Part shown: piece by piece, positions 46,010 to 57,272 of the stretch | How the letters are laid out: each line of letters begins with the position of its first letter | How positions within the stretch are numbered: position 1 is the stretch's first letter | Assembly (NCBI GenBank): GCA_028023455.1 | Contig: JAQFVV010000032.1 | Span: forward strand, 4,009,366-4,073,365 | Direction: 5' to 3' | DNA from: Epiperipatus broadwayi | Lineage: Eukaryota; Onychophora; Udeonychophora; Euonychophora; Peripatidae | Length of the DNA: 64,000 nt | Notes under the pieces: model-generated | What the model was told of the DNA's origin: nothing | Databases searched by the model: none | What the model saw: only the letters and a program-made list of their open reading frames with translations | Made by a program: the position numbers and the translations under genes

Positions 46010-48240
46010 AGATAAAATGACGAGATTAGTCGTTCACCTTAATAAAAGATATCAAATGCAGATAATTCAGATTTATTCCCTATCAAATTCTTATTCCAAA
46101 GAAATAGAAAACTTTCAAAGAAAACTTTCAAAGAAATATACAGAATGCTTAAGCACAGACCAATTACTTAAAATTTCCATAGAATATTTAATATTAGAAT
46201 TGAAAATGAAGAATAAAATGATTAGTTGTTAATAAATTTAGAGATATAAATGAAAGAAGACATAAATATTTATTATTTGCATAAAATGTATATGTTATGT
46301 TGTTTTTTTTTCTTTGAATGTTCAAAGCTGCATAATTCTAAATAGTAGAGACATATTATATATATTTTGATTAACGTAAAACGTGTATCACTTTCCACAC
46401 ATGAAGAAATAATCAATCGCTAAAATGTAAATATATATCTAAAGCAAATATGAGAGATTGAAATCTATTTTTACAAATAACAATAGTAACAGTTGTTATC
46501 CTAATTTTCGAAAATACTCAATTTAAATCAAAGCTTGTAAATTGTTTTAAAATATTACCAGACTTCAAGATGGCTCAAAGATTGGTACTAAGATGTGTGG
46601 CACAAAAAATCAGTAATGGATTCATAAATTTGTAATTGGGATAAGGCAATGTATAAATAAAAAATTAAAAAATTAAAAGAACAAATAAATGATATTTTAT
46701 AAAATCATATAAACAAATTAATAAATAAATTAATTAAAATTAAACTTCAATAAAATGAATAAAAAAACAAAAGTCTCAAAATTATAACCATATTAAAATA
46801 AAAGTTTTTAAAATAATAATAATAAGGTGTCACTAATACTAGAAACTGGTACCCATTATTCAAGAAAGAAATATATGATAATAATAAAAAAAAACAAGAA
46901 AATAGCCTTTATAATTACATCTTTTAAAATACACAGAGGCAAAACTCTCCATACAATAGCATCACTCAGTGCAAACTAGAGTAATTAATGGATACAGGAA
47001 GGTTTGTGCATAAAATCCCTATCTAGTGCCTACTCAGCCAATATTCCCAGACTAGGAGTTTTGCCTCTGTGCAAAACAGCTTGTGAAAGCATAAAGAAGG
47101 GTGAATGTGATGTTTGATGATTTTTTAAAATAGCAACTATTTTTATTGCAGAAGTAAAATAATAAGTCAATGGCTAAAAAATTTTTTTTGAAATAATGGG
47201 ATTATCATCAGTCTTTTAAACAGAACTGTTATAAAAAAAAAGTTATAAGACAAATATGTAAATAATTAAAATGTTCCAGATGTTTGAGGAAATACAAATG
47301 TAAATCTGATATTTAAGAAAGGCAGAACAATATAATATTAAAAACCAGACTTATTAAACTTCTACCAACTTTATATAAAGATCTTTATTAAAATAAATAT
47401 AACTAGGTCTACAAACCATCTTGAATCCAACCCAAACAATATTAGATTAAAAAGCAACTATAATATAATGCACATAACCAAGTTTTAAAGAAAGCCATAA
47501 AAGACACCACTGAAAATAAATTGCAGTTTTTCATAGGATTTTTAGCATTTTATTTGTGATTAAAGTTTGGGAATAAAAATCCATAGCCCAAATGTATTAT
47601 AAAATTCTAAATAATATGTATCAAAATGTACAGCATTAATTATATTACGTGATAACACTAAAAATATTAACTTTAACTAAAGAGAATAATAAGATGATTC
47701 CATATCTCCAAAAAATTTATAGTCGTTTTATAGGAAATATTTTCTAAATAAAAATGGGAAGTAAAAAAATAAAAATTAAATGAAGATTAATAAAGTTATT
47801 TGGATTTTTCAGAATTGCAGGTAGCGTTCCAGAGTTTCAGAAAATATAAAAGTTATCCCATAAAAATAAGAAAAGGCTAAAGATAAATACCAAAAAACAA
47901 TATTGTAATCTTCAATAACTATTTGAAATAAAAAATAAAGATTGACAATAATAAGATTAATAATACTCATGAAAATGTAATCGATAAAATGATGGAATTA
48001 AACTTGCATGAAGTGCATTATAATATTAATAATTTAACATTGAATAGATATGTCTCTTTGGATTTTAAAAAAAGTTTTAATAAGTGCATTTTACAATTGT
48101 TTAATATGGTCTATAATTTGAACATTTAATACATTTGTAAATCACAGGAGAAATATGAAGCTACATTTTGAAAATAATAAGGATTGAAAATGAAACACCT
48201 GCATAAGACAATGAACAATTATCACTATCATCATTAAAAA
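46010..48240 (+). pseudogene. Fossil RTE-like LINE
   Basis: Begins with TRLVVHLNKRYQMQIIQIY at 46,020-46,075, equivalent to the endonuclease segment that is split between 29.28 and 27.17 kb in the young copy. RT fragments such as NVNLIFKKGR and LLNFYQLYIKIFIKINITR follow at 47.29-47.40 kb. The end at about 48,235 is CTATCATCATT-like and may be a worn (GAT)n tail. Many stops. Its uninterrupted LNKRYQMQIIQ supports the nested-insertion reading at 27-29 kb. Confidence 0.7.
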
Positions 48241-48354
48241 ATTAAAATACTGAAACATTTGTAGGTGATTGAGAATCTAATTGAAGTTTACATTTATTTG
48301 TAAATGTATTAAATAACCTTCACCCACCACACATTTCTTTCATATTGTGTGAAT

Positions 48355-48835
48355 AAAGATGCAATAAAAACAAATGACTACCAAGATGCATTACATGCTC
48401 AACCAGCACTCATCTGTTACCCAGATCACCATCTCCCATATACTGTATGTGTAATAAAGTTGTATATAGGAGATGGTAACCTGGGTCAATGTATAAGTAC
48501 TAATTCAACATGAAATGCATTTTGGGAATTATTTGACATTTATTATATTTTGATTCATATGATTTGAAAATAATGTGCAGTAGTATGGATGTTATTTAAT
48601 ACATTTACAAAATATATTGCACACGGGAATGAAAAATAAATGTAAATAATTTCATAAATCACAGATTTAAAGTTTGTGTCTGGGCTAGAGATAATCTGTA
48701 GTTTAATAAATGATTAGTGATAATCATTACTGGATTTATCTAGAGTAGATGCAGTCAATGTTGTGGGTGGAGTAAGTTTAATACTTGTGCATCAAATGTA
48801 AATGTAACAGCTGTTTAACTTATTAGAAAGGATTT
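48355..48835. mobile_element. Hammerhead foldback family, subfamily B
   Basis: The minus-strand ribozyme relic at 48,380-48,445 has CAGATGA for the core, helix II GTGCT/AGCAT and GTAA for GAAA. The palindrome ATGCAT and CTTGG are kept. A plus-strand partner at 48,470-48,532 keeps CATGAAATGCAT only. The trailer (AAGTTTGTGTCTGGGCTAGA, TTGTGGGTGGAGTAAGTTTA) matches 22.55-22.68 kb. Inactive but useful as a subfamily marker. Confidence 0.7.
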
Positions 48836-49077
48836 CTAAAAGTGTTATAAAAAGAAAGTGTGCAATGATAGATGATATTTAAAAAATATTGCTGTAAAAG
48901 TGGAGGAAGAGAAGTTATAAATTGGAAAACTAGATTAAATTTTGAGAGTCAATTATTTCCAGGAGCTTTCTTTTAATAAAAATATAGTAGCTAAACACCA
49001 CACTACACACATTTTTATGATTTGAAAAAAAAAAAACTCTGAGGAATTGTAGTGAAACATCAGTTATTTAGCTATTA

Positions 49078-49098
49078 CATTTTTATTACAAGAAAGCT

Positions 49099-49134
<36 letters not shown>

Positions 49135-49147
49135 AGCTTTCTTGAAT

Positions 49148-49148
<1 letters not shown>
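49078..49148. repeat. Palindrome around a (TA)n tract
   Basis: CAAGAAAGCTTCCAATATAT on the left mirrors ATATATTGGAAGCTTTCTTG on the right, with TA repeats as the loop. It sits directly upstream of the 49.19 kb repeat. Confidence 0.8.
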
Positions 49149-49149
<1 letters not shown>

Positions 49150-49188
<39 letters not shown>

Positions 49189-49190
49189 TA
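49150..49190. repeat. (TA)n microsatellite
   Basis: TA run at the left edge of the first 213-bp repeat. Confidence 0.9.
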
Positions 49191-49251
49191 TATCTTCTAA
49201 CAATTATCTTTTAGATAAATGCTTTGCTTGAGTTGGTTTTTTTAGATCTAA

Positions 49252-49309
49252 TGTCCCAACTCCTCACTGAAGAGACCCATAGATCGAAACCGGTCTGGGG
49301 ATGGGGACA
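49252..49309 (+). ncRNA. Hammerhead ribozyme, first 424-bp unit
   Basis: Same fold as the copy at 49,676, except that helix II reads GACC/GATC, giving one C-A mismatch. Core CTGAAGA at 49,267-49,273, GAA plus palindrome ACCGGT at 49,286-49,294, cleavage C at 49,295. Confidence 0.8.
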
Positions 49310-49675
49310 ATCCAAGATAAAAATGATTTGAATGCCTTCTCTTGTAGTAGCATTTATCATAAATAAAAAAAAAAGCTTGTTTAGAGCTATTAGCATGCTC
49401 TTAATTTTACATATTTGTAAGTGCAAGCTATATATAAGTCATGTGACATCTGACTTGTTATTATTACTATTATTATTTTGCTGTTGTGGCTTTAGCTAAA
49501 TTAAAAAGCTAAGCCTACTAATATATGGAGTATCTGAATTAAGTTCAGGCCCATATGATTTTTTCAGTTGGAGAGCTGACTTTAAAGACATGTAGATGTC
49601 TAAAAGTTTCAGATCTTCTTCTAACAATTATCTTTTAGATAAATGCTTTGCTTGAGTTGGTTTTTTTAGATCTAA

Positions 49676-49733
49676 TGTCCCAACTCCTCACTGAAGAGAC
49701 CCATAGGTCGAAACCGGTCTGGGGATGGGGACA
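49676..49733 (+). ncRNA. Hammerhead ribozyme, second 424-bp unit (complete fold)
   Basis: Helix I outer TGTCCC (49,676-49,681) pairs with GGGACA (49,728-49,733). Internal loop AACT opposite ATG. Helix I inner CCTCA pairs with TGGGG. Core CTGAAGA (49,691-49,697; position 7 is freely variable). Helix II GACC-CATA-GGTC pairs perfectly. GAA at 49,710-49,712. Helix III is the palindrome ACCGGT (49,713-49,718) and the cleavage triplet is GTC with C17 at 49,719. Every conserved core base is present. With a 6-nt palindrome and no loop, helix III would be most stable as a dimer of two RNAs. Self-cleavage is a prediction from the fold. Confidence 0.9.
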
Positions 49734-49834
49734 ATCCAAGATAAAAATGATTTGAATGCCTTCTCTTGTAGTAGCATTTATCATAAATAAAAAAAAAGCT
49801 TGTTTAGAGCTATTAGCATGCTCTTAATTATATA

Positions 49835-51400
49835 TATATATATATATTGATATAAGTGCTTACTTAAAAGTTAATTAACATAAATAGTCTTCAGCAAAAT
49901 AATGCAAATGAAATAACAATAGAATTAATTCTAAAAATAAAAAATATTGAATCAAAAGTAATCAACATAAGGGTAACAATGTCATGAAATATAATTAAAA
50001 TAATGCCTTGAATTGATTTCCTTCTAAATCCTATCATTTGTATTTACATTATTATTAAGTGTAATATAAACACTCTGCTTCTTTAGTCTTGAATCTCTTC
50101 GGATTTTTTTCAATAGCATGTTCTTAATCCTCTCACTTTCTACTACTAAATGTTTACATTTTGTCTTATTTATTTTTAAATTTGCATTACGACACTTTTT
50201 TTCCTAGTGTCTTAGACTGCTCATGTGAAATATTATTAATAAACTATTTTCAATATTCATTCTTTCTTGATTTCTTATAAATTTAATTTTCATGAAGCAA
50301 AACATTTTATTTTTATTATATATTGTTCTATCTTGGTTATTAATTTTTATAGCTTTTTTATACTTTCCAATGTTTTATTTTTTTTTTTTATCTATCACTT
50401 CTTAATTAGATTTTCATTTACAACTTCTAAGTATTATTAAAAATTGTGATATTTGTGAGTATTCCTGTAAACCAAGTTGGCAGCTCATATTTTTGGAAAA
50501 TATAGTTTTGAGGACCTATAATTTATCGAAGATGTGTTAGTTATTAAATTAAAACAAAATTAATAAATCGATTGTTAAATTAAAAAAGAAAGAAATTCTG
50601 ATAAATTTATTGAAAAAGTTTTATTTCAATTTTTTTATTTATATTATAACGTGGGAAGCAGTGGGGAGCAGAGACGTACTTAACATTGTTGTACTTTGGT
50701 ACAATTCATTGTGTCTCATTTTGTCAGAAATTTTTGGTAAATTGTTATAATGATAAAAATGTGGGTCTTTCTGTCACAGAATGTGTTGTAGTGAACTATT
50801 TTCAAAGCTACAGGATTATGTTTTCTGAAAAGTGTGTGCTAATGGTCATGATATGATTGTATACCAACGACATGAATAAAGTGTTTTTTTTTTCCTGTTA
50901 ATAAGTTAATCCAAAAAAATAAATAAACTGTAAATATTGTAATTAATTTTCCTCAATGATTTCTTTTCTGTAAATGACAGTAATAAAAATCAAATGTAAA
51001 TATTAAATAGGACAATGTTTCTGGGAGGCATTTTATTGTGAACATTTTTTGAGGTGCCCTGAAATTGTAGATTTATCAAAAATATGGGCTTCCATCTTGG
51101 TTTATGGGAACCCAAGTGCCAACATTTCTTACCAAATTTTCACATTTTAGAATATATACATCAATTATAACTATTAGCTGATTGTTAATTTGTATACTTT
51201 AGGAGCCATTTGTATTATTATTATTTTTACTCCCCCTGTATAATTTTGTTAATCTTTTACTAACTAGAACAAGAATATTTATTGTTCTTATTTATTCATT
51301 GTGAATAATGAACAGATCTATTTTATAAGTGATTATTTCTATCAATATTTTTTGCTATTTATTTAGCCATTCGTGAATAATTTCACCGTCTGTAGTGCTT
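49835..51400. other. AT-rich non-coding DNA
   Basis: Nothing recognised. Confidence 0.5.
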
Positions 51401-51404
51401 TTTT

Positions 51405-51487
51405 TAATTATGTAAGTTCAAACTAGGAATTTTTTTACTTTTATTATGTAAGTTCAAACTAGGCATTTTTTTACTTTTATTATGTGT
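51405..51487. repeat. 36-bp tandem repeat, just over two units
   Basis: ATGTAAGTTCAAACTAGG followed by a T-rich stretch repeats at 51,410 and 51,446, with a third partial start at 51,482. One base differs (GGAAT/GGCAT). Confidence 0.9.
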
Positions 51488-51489
51488 AG

Positions 51490-52855
51490 TGTACTTAACT
51501 TCTGTATTTATTTTAAAACATAAAGTAGTTAAATAAAATAAAGTATTGCCATAGTGATTTTTTATTTTTATTTTATTGTAAGTAAATCATTTTTGTGATT
51601 TTTTTGCTGTCAGAACTATTTCTACTTAATACAAAAATTTGCTGCATGATTATTAAATTCAATTCAGTTTGCTGTTTTCATTAATTAATTTGTTGTAAAA
51701 TAATTATTTTTTACCAAAAATAAATTATACATTAATATTTAAAAGATTATTGTAGCCTAAACTATTTTTGAGTTATCTTAATTTTAATAGACTTTTTTAC
51801 ATATTGTTGATCTTTATTACTTTAAGAATTTAATTTTTGGTGCAGAAGTATATAACAACTTCAGTGTAATTTTTTATTATTTTCACATACTGTTTCAAAA
51901 AACTCATAGAATAGTTGTTAGTGTTTCTACTTTCTGTGCTATGATTTGTTGTTTGGAACTATGGAAGATTTAGATTTACTTTTTCATATAACTAGTCCCT
52001 ATAAAATCATCTCACAATGCAATATTAGTTGGTAAATAATATTTAACTGTTAGCCAAAAAAATCTGATTTGGCTACATAAATGTTAATATATTGATTATA
52101 TAAACAAAAAAAGTATAATTGTATATATGAAGTGTAGTGTATTGGTAAACAAAATCTAGATATTATTAGATAAAGGATTTTTATGCCAGATTACTTTTGT
52201 TTGAATGCTTTGGCTATATAAACATAAAAATATAAACATAATAGAACTATCTTCATTACTGCTTATAAAGCATTATACTCTTTTATGTACTGATACCATG
52301 GTTTACTTTACTTTTTAAATGATTTTATTGATTTTGGAAAATTGTTTTGTTTGTTTGTTAACTTTTAATCTTTTTAAAGCAAAAATGAAATTTTAAAATC
52401 GAGGTTTAATACATTTTAATTCAGTAAAATTTCTTGAAAACTGAAATATAATTAAATTATACCAGTTTAATTTATTTGTAACACTTATCTTTTTAGTACG
52501 TCAACTAGTTTAATAGATATGGAACAGAGAGCAGAAAAATATGAAAAATATTCAATAACTTTGTGTGTCACAGTGAACAATTATTTTAGAAGTTTTATTT
52601 GTTTTAAATAATAATCACAAAAGGGCAGTATAATTTTTCAATCTATCAATTTAATAACAATTTTGATTTTAGAAAATTTTCATTATTTAAAATAATCCAA
52701 AAAGTTAAAAATAAAAACACAATAATTTTTTAAAGCAATGTTTGTGAATTTTCTTTTTTAGCATTTTAAAAAAACAACTGTTTTAAAATAGAAATAAAAA
52801 ACTATCAAACAATTTTAAATAGAAAACTTAGTTATTTGGTTATTATACATTATTT
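51490..52855. other. AT-rich non-coding DNA
   Basis: Nothing recognised. Confidence 0.5.
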
Positions 52856-52856
52856 A

Positions 52857-52893
52857 ATTATGTACACATACTAAACATAATATATACTTTAAG

Positions 52894-52965
<72 letters not shown>

Positions 52966-53150
52966 CTTACTGCAGAAATATCTAATGACTTATATACACT
53001 ACATATGTGATAATCATTTAAAATTAAATTATATGGATTAAATGAAATTTATTTTCAATACATACATATGTATTATTATGTATACATACTAAATATGATC
53101 TATTCATAGATAGTATATATTTAAAACTTATAGCAAAAATATCTAGAAAT
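52857..53150 (-). repeat. Dispersed repeat family (TACTAAATATAATAT / CTGCAGTAAGTTAA)
   Basis: ATACTAAACATAATATATAC, a long (TA)n at 52,898-52,961 and TTAACTTACTGCAG are the reverse complement of 57,228-57,300. A second decayed copy follows at 53,085-53,145. A third family member is at 62,255-62,470 (+). Confidence 0.65.
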
Positions 53151-53154
53151 ATAT

Positions 53155-55015
53155 ATTGTAACAGTATGTGGGGAAGTTAAAAATATTTGAAGTTGAGTTT
53201 AACCAGTACCAACAATTCTTTATCAAAAATAATAAAACTTTTACAATGTTTAAATTTTATTATTATATCTACATATATCAGGAATGTAAAAATGATGCTC
53301 AATAATAACATATTCAGAAATTAATTGACAAATTTTATTGATTTCAAACTATATTTAAAGAATGGAATAATATATAATCTCAGGTAAAAATAATAATGAA
53401 TTAAGTATGACATATGACTGAAATTAAATATAAACAAAATAAACATAAAATAGGTTAAAAAGAAATTATTGATATTTTATTTACAAAAAAAAAATAAAAT
53501 AAAATGAAAGAAGAGAATAACATGTCAGTTAAATTTTAATAACTTTAATTATTTATGAAAGTATTGATTCATAAAGTTATTTACAAAGCAAACATGAATT
53601 TTTTCATGAATCCAGATAGGTGCTGAGGGGAGAAAAATAAAACAAAAAGATATTATAGATTACACCTTTAGTTTAATTAAATTCAACAATTGTTAATCCT
53701 TTGGTTTGTTTTATTGCAGATTAAAAATACAAATATTAATGTAAACTAACTGTTGAGCCCATCTTGCAAACACACTATGGATATGTGTGCATATAAATAA
53801 ATAAAAATTGTATTTAAAATTTGTAAATTACCTGTTTTGATAACATGCACTTTAGACATTCTAAGGTATAAAATATATGCATTATAATAATATTATTAAA
53901 AATTATTAGGTTCTTTATTATTATTGATTAAAGTTCAAATTTTTCTTTTTATGTTCATGTGAAAAGTTCTTTGTTTTAAGATTTCTGAGAATATTGAAAC
54001 TTGACATTAACAAGCAATCAAGTTTCTTTTAAGACTGTGATTTGGCCTTGATAAGATTTTATCATACTTATGATTTTAGAAAGATGATGCAATGTTTTTA
54101 AGAAATTTAAACTTGACTAATCTTCAGAGAAGTAAACAGTTGCTCTATAGAGGTTTTTCTTTAGGAACAGTAGAATTGCTCTAATTTTAAATGAAATGAC
54201 TTTCCTTAATTTTTAATTTTTGAAGGAATTTTTTTACTTATATCAGTAAGATGATATTTATTTTCCAGAGTGGATATGGAATCTCACCATATACATAGAC
54301 ATATCTTCAGAAAGGGTTAGACAATCATACCTCTTTCTATCTTTCAGTCTTTTCAGCCAGACATGTTAAAGTTTGATGATTTAGAACAGGTTTTTACAAA
54401 GAAAACATTTGAAGTTTAAGCAGTTGATTCAAGCCATAATTCAGGTTTTAAATTTCATTTCTTTCAACTATTAGCACGTTTCTATTATATTTTCATGTAG
54501 GCATTGTTGTAGCACTTCTAGAATAGATAATGTAATGCATTGTTGATTAACTTTATATAAATTTTGTGGATGAATATACACACAGCAAAAATTAATATTT
54601 AGAACTCTAGGGATTAAATGAAAAATGTTTTTAGATAAATAATTTTGCAAAAAATTAGATAAGTTTATTTAACACAATGAACTCCTAAAGATGTGTATGT
54701 TTATTTATTATTTTGATTAAATTCACACACAAAGAAATTGTGTGACTTAATTTATATTAAATAAAATTGGAATTATGATTGAGTTTTCTTTTGATATTTA
54801 TTTAAGTTTTATAATGCTTCAAAATAAACACTCTAAAGTAATTTTGGAATGATTAGTTAATAAATTTCAATAAGCAAAGAAATAAACTTGTGTGGAAAAA
54901 ATGAGATAATGAAATATATATATATATATATATTATTTATTCATAACTGTCCAGTCAATTTAAAGTACAATATAGTTTTACATCTTCATTCATTATATCA
55001 ATGCTAAAACTTAAA
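53155..55015. other. AT-rich non-coding DNA
   Basis: Nothing recognised; a (TA)n patch at 54,915-54,933. Confidence 0.5.
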
Positions 55016-55177
55016 AATAATATATATATATATATATGATAAACAAAAATGCAAGTTAAAAAACTTGCTAACGCTTGTATTTATGTCCACAGATGGCGTC
55101 CTACCAAAAACACCTATCAAGCGTATTTTCGTTTACATAAACGTCAGAGTAGTTAGTATTCACTATCTCTAACTATA

Positions 55178-55235
55178 ATTCCACTTTCAGATCATGATTT
55201 CAAGCTATTTGCTATCGTCAGTGAAAGACAGGAAT
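55178..55235 (-). ncRNA. Hammerhead ribozyme, array unit 1
   Basis: Minus strand, 5' to 3': ATTCC, TGT loop, CTTTCA, core CTGACGA (complement of 55,215-55,221), helix II AGC-AAATA-GCT with a T-T mismatch at its base, GAA, helix III palindrome ATCATGAT (complement of 55,191-55,198), cleavage C (complement of G 55,190). TGAAAG, a single T and GGAAT then close helix I as 6 bp, a 3x1 internal loop and 5 bp. All invariant core bases are present (position 7 = C is allowed). Confidence 0.85.
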
Positions 55236-55584
55236 AAAGAAACTAGATCTAAATACAAACTCTGAGCGTTTATGAAACAATTTCTATTCAGCTTGCAAGC
55301 GTGAATTTTTTAGACACTAATGTCTTCAAACTCAGCATAGCAAACCAGATAGCTATATGGGTCTGATCTCAGTTCAGCATCACCACATAGTAGAAGCCTC
55401 TGCAATCTATATCATTGCAAGAAAGACCTCAAAGGTACATTTATGATAAACAAAAATGCAAGTTAAAAAACTTGCTAACGCTTGTATTTATGTCCACAGA
55501 TGGCGTCCTACCAAAAACACCTATCAAGCGTATTTTCGTTTACATAAACGTCAGAGTAGTTAGTATTCACTATCTCTAACTATA

Positions 55585-55642
55585 ATTCCACTTTCAGATC
55601 ATGATTTCAAGCTATTTGCTATCGTCAGTGAAAGACAGGAAT
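55585..55642 (-). ncRNA. Hammerhead ribozyme, array unit 2
   Basis: Identical to unit 1 over the whole ribozyme. Confidence 0.85.
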
Positions 55643-55992
55643 AAAGAAACTAGATCTAAATACAAACTCTGAGCGTTTATGAAACAATTTCTATTCAGCT
55701 TGCAAGCGTGAATTTTTTAGACACGTAATGTCTTCAAACTCAGCATAGCAAACCAGATAGCTATATGGGTCTGATCTCAGTTCAGCATCACCACATAGTA
55801 GAAGCCTCTGCAATCTATATCATTGCAAGAAAGACCTCAAAGGTACATTTATGATAAACAAAAATGCAAGTTAAAAAACTTGCTAACGCTTGTATTTATG
55901 TCCACAGATAGTGTCCTACCAAAAACACCTATCAAGCGTATTTTCGTTTACATAAACGTCAGAGTAGTTAGTATTCACTATCTCTAACTATA

Positions 55993-56050
55993 ATTCCACT
56001 TTCAGATCATGATTTCAAGCTATTTGCTATCGTCAGTGAAAGACAGGAAT
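55993..56050 (-). ncRNA. Hammerhead ribozyme, array unit 3
   Basis: Identical to unit 1 over the ribozyme. The unit's deletions begin only downstream (plus-strand sense) of it. Confidence 0.85.
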
Positions 56051-56381
56051 AAAGAAACTAGATCTAAATACAAACTCTGAGCGTTTATGAAACAATTCTA
56101 TTCAGCTTGCAAGCGTGAATTTTAGACACGAAGTCTTCAAACTCAGCATAGCAAACCAGAAGCTATATGGGCGACTCAGTCAGCATCACCACATAGTAGA
56201 AGCCTCTGCAACTATATCATTGCAAGAAAGACCTCAATGGTACATTTATGATAAACAAAATGCAAGTTAAAAAACTTGCTAACGCTGTATTATGTCCACA
56301 GATGGCGCCTACCAAAACACCTATCAAGCGTATTTCGTTTACATAAACGTCAGAGAGTTAGTATTCACTACTCTAACTATA

Positions 56382-56437
56382 ATTCCACTTTCAGATCATG
56401 ATTTCAAGCTATTTGCTACGTCAGTGAAAGACAGAAT
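56382..56437 (-). ncRNA. Broken hammerhead, array unit 4
   Basis: The plus-strand T missing in GCTACGTCAG removes core base A9, and one G is lost in GACAGAAT, so this copy should not cleave. Both losses belong to the deletion series that may be an artefact. Confidence 0.8.
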
Positions 56438-56654
56438 AAAGAAACTAGACTAAAACAAACCTGAGCGTTTATGAAACAATTTCATTCAGCTTGCAAGCGT
56501 GATTTTAGACCAGCTTCAAACTCAGCATAGCAAACCAGAAGCAGGGCGACCAGTCAGCACACCACATAGTAGAGCCTCTGCAATCTATATCATTGCAAGA
56601 AAGACCTCAAAGGTACATTTATGATAAACAAAAATGCATGTGGATATATATATA

Positions 56655-56933
56655 TATATATATTAAGTGCTTTTAATGACTATGCATTAAAAAGAAATAA
56701 AATAATTGTTTCTTCAACTACAATTAAAGTTTTTAGATTTAACTTGAAATAAAAGCATGAGGGGGATATCAAAAATTAATTAAGTCAATTTCTATTTTTT
56801 ATATAAGAGATTGACTTAATTTCTGGACCACCCATGCTTTTATTTCAAGTTAAATCTAAAAACTTCAATTGTAGTTGAAGAAACATTTATTTTACTTCTC
56901 TTTAGTGCACACTCAATAAAAGCATTAATATAT
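56655..56933. repeat. Palindrome 1 (foldback, ~130-bp arms)
   Basis: The left arm 56,655-56,793 and right arm 56,807-56,933 pair through AGTGCTTTTAATGACTATGC, GTTTCTTCAACTACAATT, AGATTTAACTTGAAATAAAA and AATTAAGTCAATTTC. The right arm has a few extra bases. Non-coding. It follows directly on the hammerhead array. Confidence 0.8.
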
Positions 56934-56979
56934 AATTTCTTTATTTCTACTATTACATAGGGTATATACTTATTAATAA

Positions 56980-57230
56980 TCAAAATTACTCCAAATTCAT
57001 AGCTCAACCAGACTAGCCAAAAAAGCAACAATTCTAAACCACAACCAATGGTTTCACTGATACAAGCAAACTTCTCAAGTATAAAGAACTACACAATAAC
57101 ATTTTATTTTATAGTTCTTTATACTTAAGAATTCTGCTCATAGCAGTGAAACCATTGGTTGTGTTTTAGAATTGTTGGTTTTTTTTTTGGCTAGTCTGGT
57201 TGAGCTATGAATTTGGAATAATTATTGCTG
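56980..57230. repeat. Palindrome 2 (foldback, ~110-bp arms)
   Basis: The left arm (CCAAATTCATAGCTCAACCA, GACTAGCCAAAAAAGCAAC, CACAACCAATGGTTTCACTG, AGTATAAAGAACTA) is mirrored by the right arm 57,111-57,228 with small indels. The loop is ~19 bp. Confidence 0.8.
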
Positions 57231-57240
57231 CAGTAAGTTA

Positions 57241-57272
<32 letters not shown>

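Larger units (their letters stand above)
49194..49829 (+). mobile_element. 1.5-unit direct repeat of a 424-bp hammerhead element
   Basis: A 213-bp block (49,194-49,406) recurs at 49,618-49,829 with only two visible differences (AGATCG versus AGGTCG, and one A fewer in a poly-A). The period is therefore 424 bp. Each block contains one hammerhead and then TGATTTGAATGCCTTCTCTT, an A-rich run and AGCTTGTTTAGAGCTATTAG. The 211-bp spacer holds a short ATT run and no gene. The array is flanked by (TA)n on both sides. Tandem partial units of a few hundred bases with a hammerhead are the known layout of animal retrozymes. They also resemble Penelope-like terminal repeats stripped of the coding region. 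Confidence 0.8.
55036..56638 (-). mobile_element. Tandem array of a ~407-bp hammerhead unit (retrozyme-like)
   Basis: Units start at 55,036, 55,443, 55,851 and 56,248, with an 18-bp fifth start at 56,621-56,638 (periods 407, 408, 397 and 373). Each unit contains a perfect hairpin GCAAGTT-aaa-AACTTGC, a second hairpin CGTTT-acat-AAACG and, on the minus strand, a type-I hammerhead. Units 1 and 2 are virtually identical. Units 3 and 4 differ mainly by small T deletions. No protein frame exists. (TA)n flanks both ends. Unit size, tandem order, base composition richer than the surroundings and one type-I hammerhead per unit match what is described for animal retrozymes, small retroelements whose RNA self-cleaves to monomers and circularises. 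Confidence 0.85.

Noticed and set aside
55036-56638. CRISPR array
   Set aside because: Direct repeats are ~400 bp with no spacer structure, in a eukaryotic genome.
56840-57031. 63-residue frame
   Set aside because: It spans parts of two palindromes; an artefact of their sequence.
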